Source of the DNA: Ignavibacteria bacterium
Lineage (GTDB): Bacteria; Bacteroidota; Ignavibacteria; Ignavibacteriales; Melioribacteraceae
Assembly: GCA_003233295.1 (NCBI GenBank)
Contig: QILJ01000240.1
Coordinates: forward strand, 1-9,639
Direction: 5' to 3'
Length of the DNA: 9,639 bases
Part shown: positions 6,951-9,639 of the stretch, in pieces
Layout of the letters: the number at the start of each line of letters is the position of its first letter
Position numbering within the stretch: position 1 is the first letter of the stretch
Translations under genes and position numbers: made by a program
Notes under the pieces: generated by a model
What the model was told of the DNA's origin: nothing
The model's input: the letters and a program-made list of their open reading frames with translations, nothing else
Databases searched by the model: none

Positions 6951-8738
6951 ATGTTCGCAACTATTGATCTAATAATAATCGCCGTTTTTTTTGTGATCGT
7001 AATCGGAATCGGATTTGTCGCTTCCAAAACAGCCGGTAAGGACACTGCCGAATATTTTCTCTCGGGAAGAAAAATGCCGTGGTGGCTGCTTGGCGTTTCA
7101 ATGGTAGCTTGTACCTTTTCCGCCGATACTCCAAATCTGGTTACCGATATTGTAAGGAATAATGGGGTTGCCGGCAATTGGGTATGGTGGGCTTTCTTAT
7201 TTACGGGCATGCTTACGGTATTTGTTTATGCGAAACTTTGGAGACGTTCCGAAGTCATGACCGATCTTGAAATTTACGAGATACGGTACAGCGGAAAAAT
7301 GGCTTCTTTTCTTAGAGGCTTCCGGTCTATTTATCTCGGATTGTTCTTTAACGTTATGATCATGGGAACCGTGTCACTTGCCGCGATAAAGATCGGGGCA
7401 GTGATGTTTGGAATGGATAAGTATACTACTATGATAGTTGCGTCCTTTGCAGTGGTTATCTATGCCACACTCGGCGGACTGAAGGGAATTTTGTGGGCGG
7501 ATTTTTTCCAATTCAGTATTGCAATGGCGGGCTCGGTGATCGCAGCGGTTGTTGCTCTTAATCAGCCTGAAGTTGGTGGATTGACAGGACTTTTCAACAA
7601 TCCGGCAATTCAGGATAAACTGTCACTCTTCCCGGATTTCAGTAATTCGGAAGTGCTGATTCCGCTCTTTGTTATTCCTGTTGCAATACAGTGGTGGAAT
7701 GTCTGGTATCCTGGTGCAGAGCCGGGCGGCGGCGGATATATTGCTCAAAGAATGCTCTCGGCAAAAGACGAAAAAAATGCAGTCGGCGCGACACTTCTTT
7801 TCAATATTGCTCATTATGCTCTTCGTCCTTGGCCTTGGATAATTGTCGGGTTAAGTTCCCTCATCTTGTATCCGAGTCTTGCCGATATTCATACTCAATT
7901 CCCTAATATCAGCAGCCAATATTTGAAAGATGATATTGCTTATCCGGTAATGATGACGCTTCTACCAAAAGGTCTGTTCGGTCTTGTTGTTGCTTCTCTA
8001 GTAGCGGCGTATATGTCAACGATCGGTACACATCTTAACTGGGGATCGTCTTATATAGTCAATGATTTTTACAGACGATTCGTTAAACCCGATGCAAGTG
8101 AGAAAGAGCTTGTAAAAGTAGGCAGATTAACGACCGTTGTATTGATGGTACTAGCCGCAGTAGTTGCACTCTGGCTTGAGAATGCAAAACAAGCTTTCGA
8201 TATACTTCTGCAGATAGGAGCGGGAACAGGATTGATCTTTATTCTGCGCTGGTTCTGGTGGAGAATAAATGCCTTTACAGAGATATCGGCTATGGTAGTA
8301 TCGTTTATTGTTGCTGTGCTATTCCAATTTACTTTACCCGATGTTGTTGACGGAGTTCCGGAGTGGTGGCAGATGTCTCATTGGCAATTGTTAATGGGAA
8401 TTTTCATCACAACTATCTCTTGGCTGATTGTAACATACCTCACCAAACCGACAAACGACGAAACACTGAAAGGTTTTGTTAAGTTAACTCGTCCCGGCGG
8501 ACCAGGCTGGAAAAGAATAAACCAGATTCTTGAGAGTGAAGGTCATCCGAAAATAGTCAATAATTTACCAAACGAAATATTGATGATGTTTATCGGGGTT
8601 TTTTCAGTCTATGCGGTTTTGTTTGCCACAGGCTTTTGGATATACGGAAATATTGTCGGCGCTTTCATAGCTAGTGTTGTTGCAATAATCGGAGGGGGAT
8701 TCTTGGTCAAGTTGAGTAGTAAATTAAAGTTTAGCTGA
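6951..8738 (+). CDS. SSS-family sodium:solute symporter
   Basis: A 595-residue inner-membrane transporter of the SSS (SLC5-like) family. Signature stretches appear in family order: YFLSGRKMPWWLLGVSMVA (35-53), SADTPNLV (58-64, substrate-facing helix region), YATLGGLKGILWADFFQF (171-188), AQRMLSAKDEKNA (265-277) and AAYMSTIGTHLNWGSSYIVN (352-371). The last includes the S356/T357 pair expected at the sodium-binding Na2 site. At least 13 hydrophobic segments are visible, plus an extended C-terminal part with one or two extra helices, as in many FCB-group members. It should couple sodium entry to uptake of a sugar, uronate or other organic solute; the substrate is not determinable here. AAAGGAG lies eight bases before the ATG, giving a strong start. 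Its base composition is less AT-rich than the BASS gene (sample lines about 47% versus 25% GC). A perfect inverted repeat follows 26 nt after the stop. Confidence 0.93.
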   Translation: MFATIDLIIIAVFFVIVIGIGFVASKTAGKDTAEYFLSGRKMPWWLLGVSMVACTFSADTPNLVTDIVRNNGVAGNWVWWAFLFTGMLTVFVYAKLWRRSEVMTDLEIYEIRYSGKMASFLRGFRSIYLGLFFNVMIMGTVSLAAIKIGAVMFGMDKYTTMIVASFAVVIYATLGGLKGILWADFFQFSIAMAGSVIAAVVALNQPEVGGLTGLFNNPAIQDKLSLFPDFSNSEVLIPLFVIPVAIQWWNVWYPGAEPGGGGYIAQRMLSAKDEKNAVGATLLFNIAHYALRPWPWIIVGLSSLILYPSLADIHTQFPNISSQYLKDDIAYPVMMTLLPKGLFGLVVASLVAAYMSTIGTHLNWGSSYIVNDFYRRFVKPDASEKELVKVGRLTTVVLMVLAAVVALWLENAKQAFDILLQIGAGTGLIFILRWFWWRINAFTEISAMVVSFIVAVLFQFTLPDVVDGVPEWWQMSHWQLLMGIFITTISWLIVTYLTKPTNDETLKGFVKLTRPGGPGWKRINQILESEGHPKIVNNLPNEILMMFIGVFSVYAVLFATGFWIYGNIVGAFIASVVAIIGGGFLVKLSSKLKFS

Positions 8739-8763
8739 TAATTTTTATTTTGAGGAAAGTTTG

Positions 8764-8795
8764 TATTAGCCAACGGATTGATCCGTTGGCTAATA
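8764..8795. terminator. Perfect 15-bp inverted repeat between convergent genes, likely bidirectional terminator
   Basis: TATTAGCCAACGGAT (8764-8778) and ATCCGTTGGCTAATA (8781-8795) are exact reverse complements with only TG between them, so in RNA the loop would open to four or more bases. The GC-rich core (GCCAACGG) gives a stable stem. It lies between the SSS stop and the stop of the convergent DUF1028 remnant, where a two-way terminator is expected. U-runs on both sides are weak, so efficiency is uncertain. Confidence 0.7.
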
Positions 8796-8800
8796 AGTCT

Positions 8801-9334
8801 TTACGGTAACTTCATTATCTTTTCCAGATCAGATTTGCTCACAGTAAGCAATCCGGGTTTTACAAGTCGCGGAGTTAGTATTTTCCAATTGCTATCTTTA
8901 CTGAAAACCGTTTTGAACAATTTCAAAGCCTCATCAATCTCACCTTGATTTGCTAATGTGACTGCATGCCAGTATTTCATTTCAAGGTTATCGGGAAACA
9001 TCGCTTCTGCAGCGGAGTATTCTCTTTTTGCCCCAGCCATATTTCCATGTTCAACTTCAAGGTCGCCTTTGTTCATATGCTCATACGCGCGGTGGACTTT
9101 TAGAATTCTTTTTAATTCCTTAAGTGGTTCGGGGTTGTCATCAATTCTTATGTCAACTGCTCTATCTTCCCACAGCTTTCCAGTTGCATCTCCTTTAACT
9201 ACCAGAAGGGCTGCCGATTGTTTGCCTCTTATATCCCCGGCTTCATCCCACGTAACAATTGTCCCAACAGAATACTAATGCGATTGAACAGCCACTCCCA
9301 TTTCCCCGGTATTTTTATCTATCTCTACAAATGA
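8801..9334 (-). pseudogene. DUF1028 family (Ntn-hydrolase-like) protein gene, decayed
   Basis: Reading one frame from 9334 down to TAA at 8803-8801 gives SFVEIDKNTGEMGVAVQSH, a TAG stop (9277-9275), [13 protein letters not shown], then [32 protein letters not shown] and a C-terminal TPR-like helical tail ([11 protein letters not shown] ... [20 protein letters not shown]). The N-terminal piece matches the family pattern 'SIVA.D..TGE.GVAVQSHWFSVG..V.WAEAG', with TGG for the tryptophan changed to TAG. Family members then have roughly 120 more residues before the GDIRGxQSA segment, and here those are missing without a frame change. The usual start and leader codons are also absent: a TAA lies directly upstream at 9337-9335. 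The longest intact frame (91 codons from ATG 9076) is only the TPR-like tail and has no clear ribosome site. DUF1028 proteins have an Ntn-hydrolase-like fold and unproven activity; this copy should be inactive. The family call is strong from the C-terminal half. Confidence 0.8.
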
Positions 9335-9373
9335 TTATGATTTATTTGCTAAATTGTTGGTGAAATAAGTTAG

Positions 9374-9639
9374 AAGTTACAAAAAGAAGAGATATCTAAA
9401 GATGATAAAACCATCGAACTAAGAAGAATCGCCTATTGGTATGAACCACTTCAGAAAGTTTACGAATTCATAACTAACAACTTTAGATTAAGTGCTGAAA
9501 AAATAACCGAAACATATAAGAATAGATGGCAAATAGAGAAACTCTTTAAGAGGTTAAAGCAAAACTTTCGATTGAAGTATTTTCTTGGTGATAGCCAAAA
9601 TGCAATTGAAATACAAATTTGGGTCAGTTTAATTATTCA
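9374..9639 (+). mobile_element. IS4-family transposase remnant, C-terminal part
   Basis: An open frame from AAG at 9374 to the right edge (88 codons) has no start codon or ribosome site, and an in-frame TAG at 9371-9373 lies just before it. It reads KLQKEEISKDDKTIELRRIA, then YWYEPLQKVYEFITNNF, then ITETYKNRWQIEKLFKRLKQ and YFLGDSQNAIEIQIWVSLII. The segment Y-K-N-R-W-Q-I-E-K-L-F-K-R-L-K fits the Y-(2)-R-(3)-E-(6)-K signature of IS4-family DDE transposases, with E the catalytic acid. The N-terminal two thirds, including both catalytic Asp residues, and the left terminal inverted repeat are missing. The sequence passes instead into the remnant 5' end of the DUF1028 gene. The right end lies outside the window, so target duplications cannot be checked. 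It is inactive as it stands. Confidence 0.88.

Noticed and set aside
6911..7210. 99-codon minus-strand frame over the start of the SSS gene
   Set aside because: It is a shadow of the symporter coding sequence, with no domain resemblance and no ribosome site.
8801..9076. Stand-alone 91-residue TPR-like small protein
   Set aside because: The same frame continues upstream with clear DUF1028 homology past the ATG, so this is the tail of a decayed larger gene, not an independent gene.
1..9639. CRISPR array, tRNA or rRNA gene
   Set aside because: No regularly spaced repeats, no tRNA-like cloverleaf with T-loop consensus, and no rRNA-like conserved stretch were seen on either strand.

Overview
The window is AT-rich bacterial DNA, probably from the Bacteroidota/Ignavibacteria (FCB) lineage. 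The signs are secreted glycan-active proteins with lipoprotein signals, an SSS sodium/solute symporter of a type common there, a TAnnTTTG promoter-like box, and an IS4-type transposase remnant. Several genes also carry good Shine-Dalgarno sites, which are weak in classical Bacteroidia, so an Ignavibacteria-like relative is a reasonable guess. This is inference from sequence character, not from a search.

Layout. (1) Positions 1-5520 are all on the minus strand and read leftwards as one probable operon. It starts with a secreted GH67/GH20-like glycoside hydrolase (5520-3172). Next, with 13 nt between them, comes a two-domain lipoprotein made of a beta-propeller and an alpha/alpha-toroid (3158-888). 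Then come a broken metallophosphoesterase lipoprotein gene (851-457) and the first 131 codons of a uroporphyrinogen-decarboxylase/corrinoid-methyltransferase family protein (394-1, running off the left edge). (2) Positions 5521-5816 hold a possible promoter and a 50-nt near-perfect hairpin. (3) A BASS-family sodium symporter (6704-5817, minus) is divergent from an SSS-family sodium/solute symporter (6951-8738, plus), with a 246-nt shared control region. (4) A perfect 15-bp inverted repeat (8764-8795) separates the SSS gene from a convergent, decayed DUF1028 (Ntn-hydrolase-like) gene (9334-8801). (5) The right edge holds the C-terminal part of an IS4-family transposase (9374-9639, plus).

How it fits together. 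The minus-strand operon looks like part of a glycan- or glycoside-degrading system: one exported hydrolase, one surface lipoprotein with a glycosidase-like fold, and a cytoplasmic URO-D-family protein that could act on a released methylated or aromatic moiety (inference). The SSS symporter could import a released sugar or acid. No complete new system can be demonstrated.

The most solid unexpected observation is gene decay. Two separate genes, the phosphoesterase and the DUF1028 gene, keep recognisable N- and C-terminal parts but lack their middles. The DUF1028 gene also has a probable TGG-to-TAG nonsense change, and its 5' end abuts a truncated transposase.
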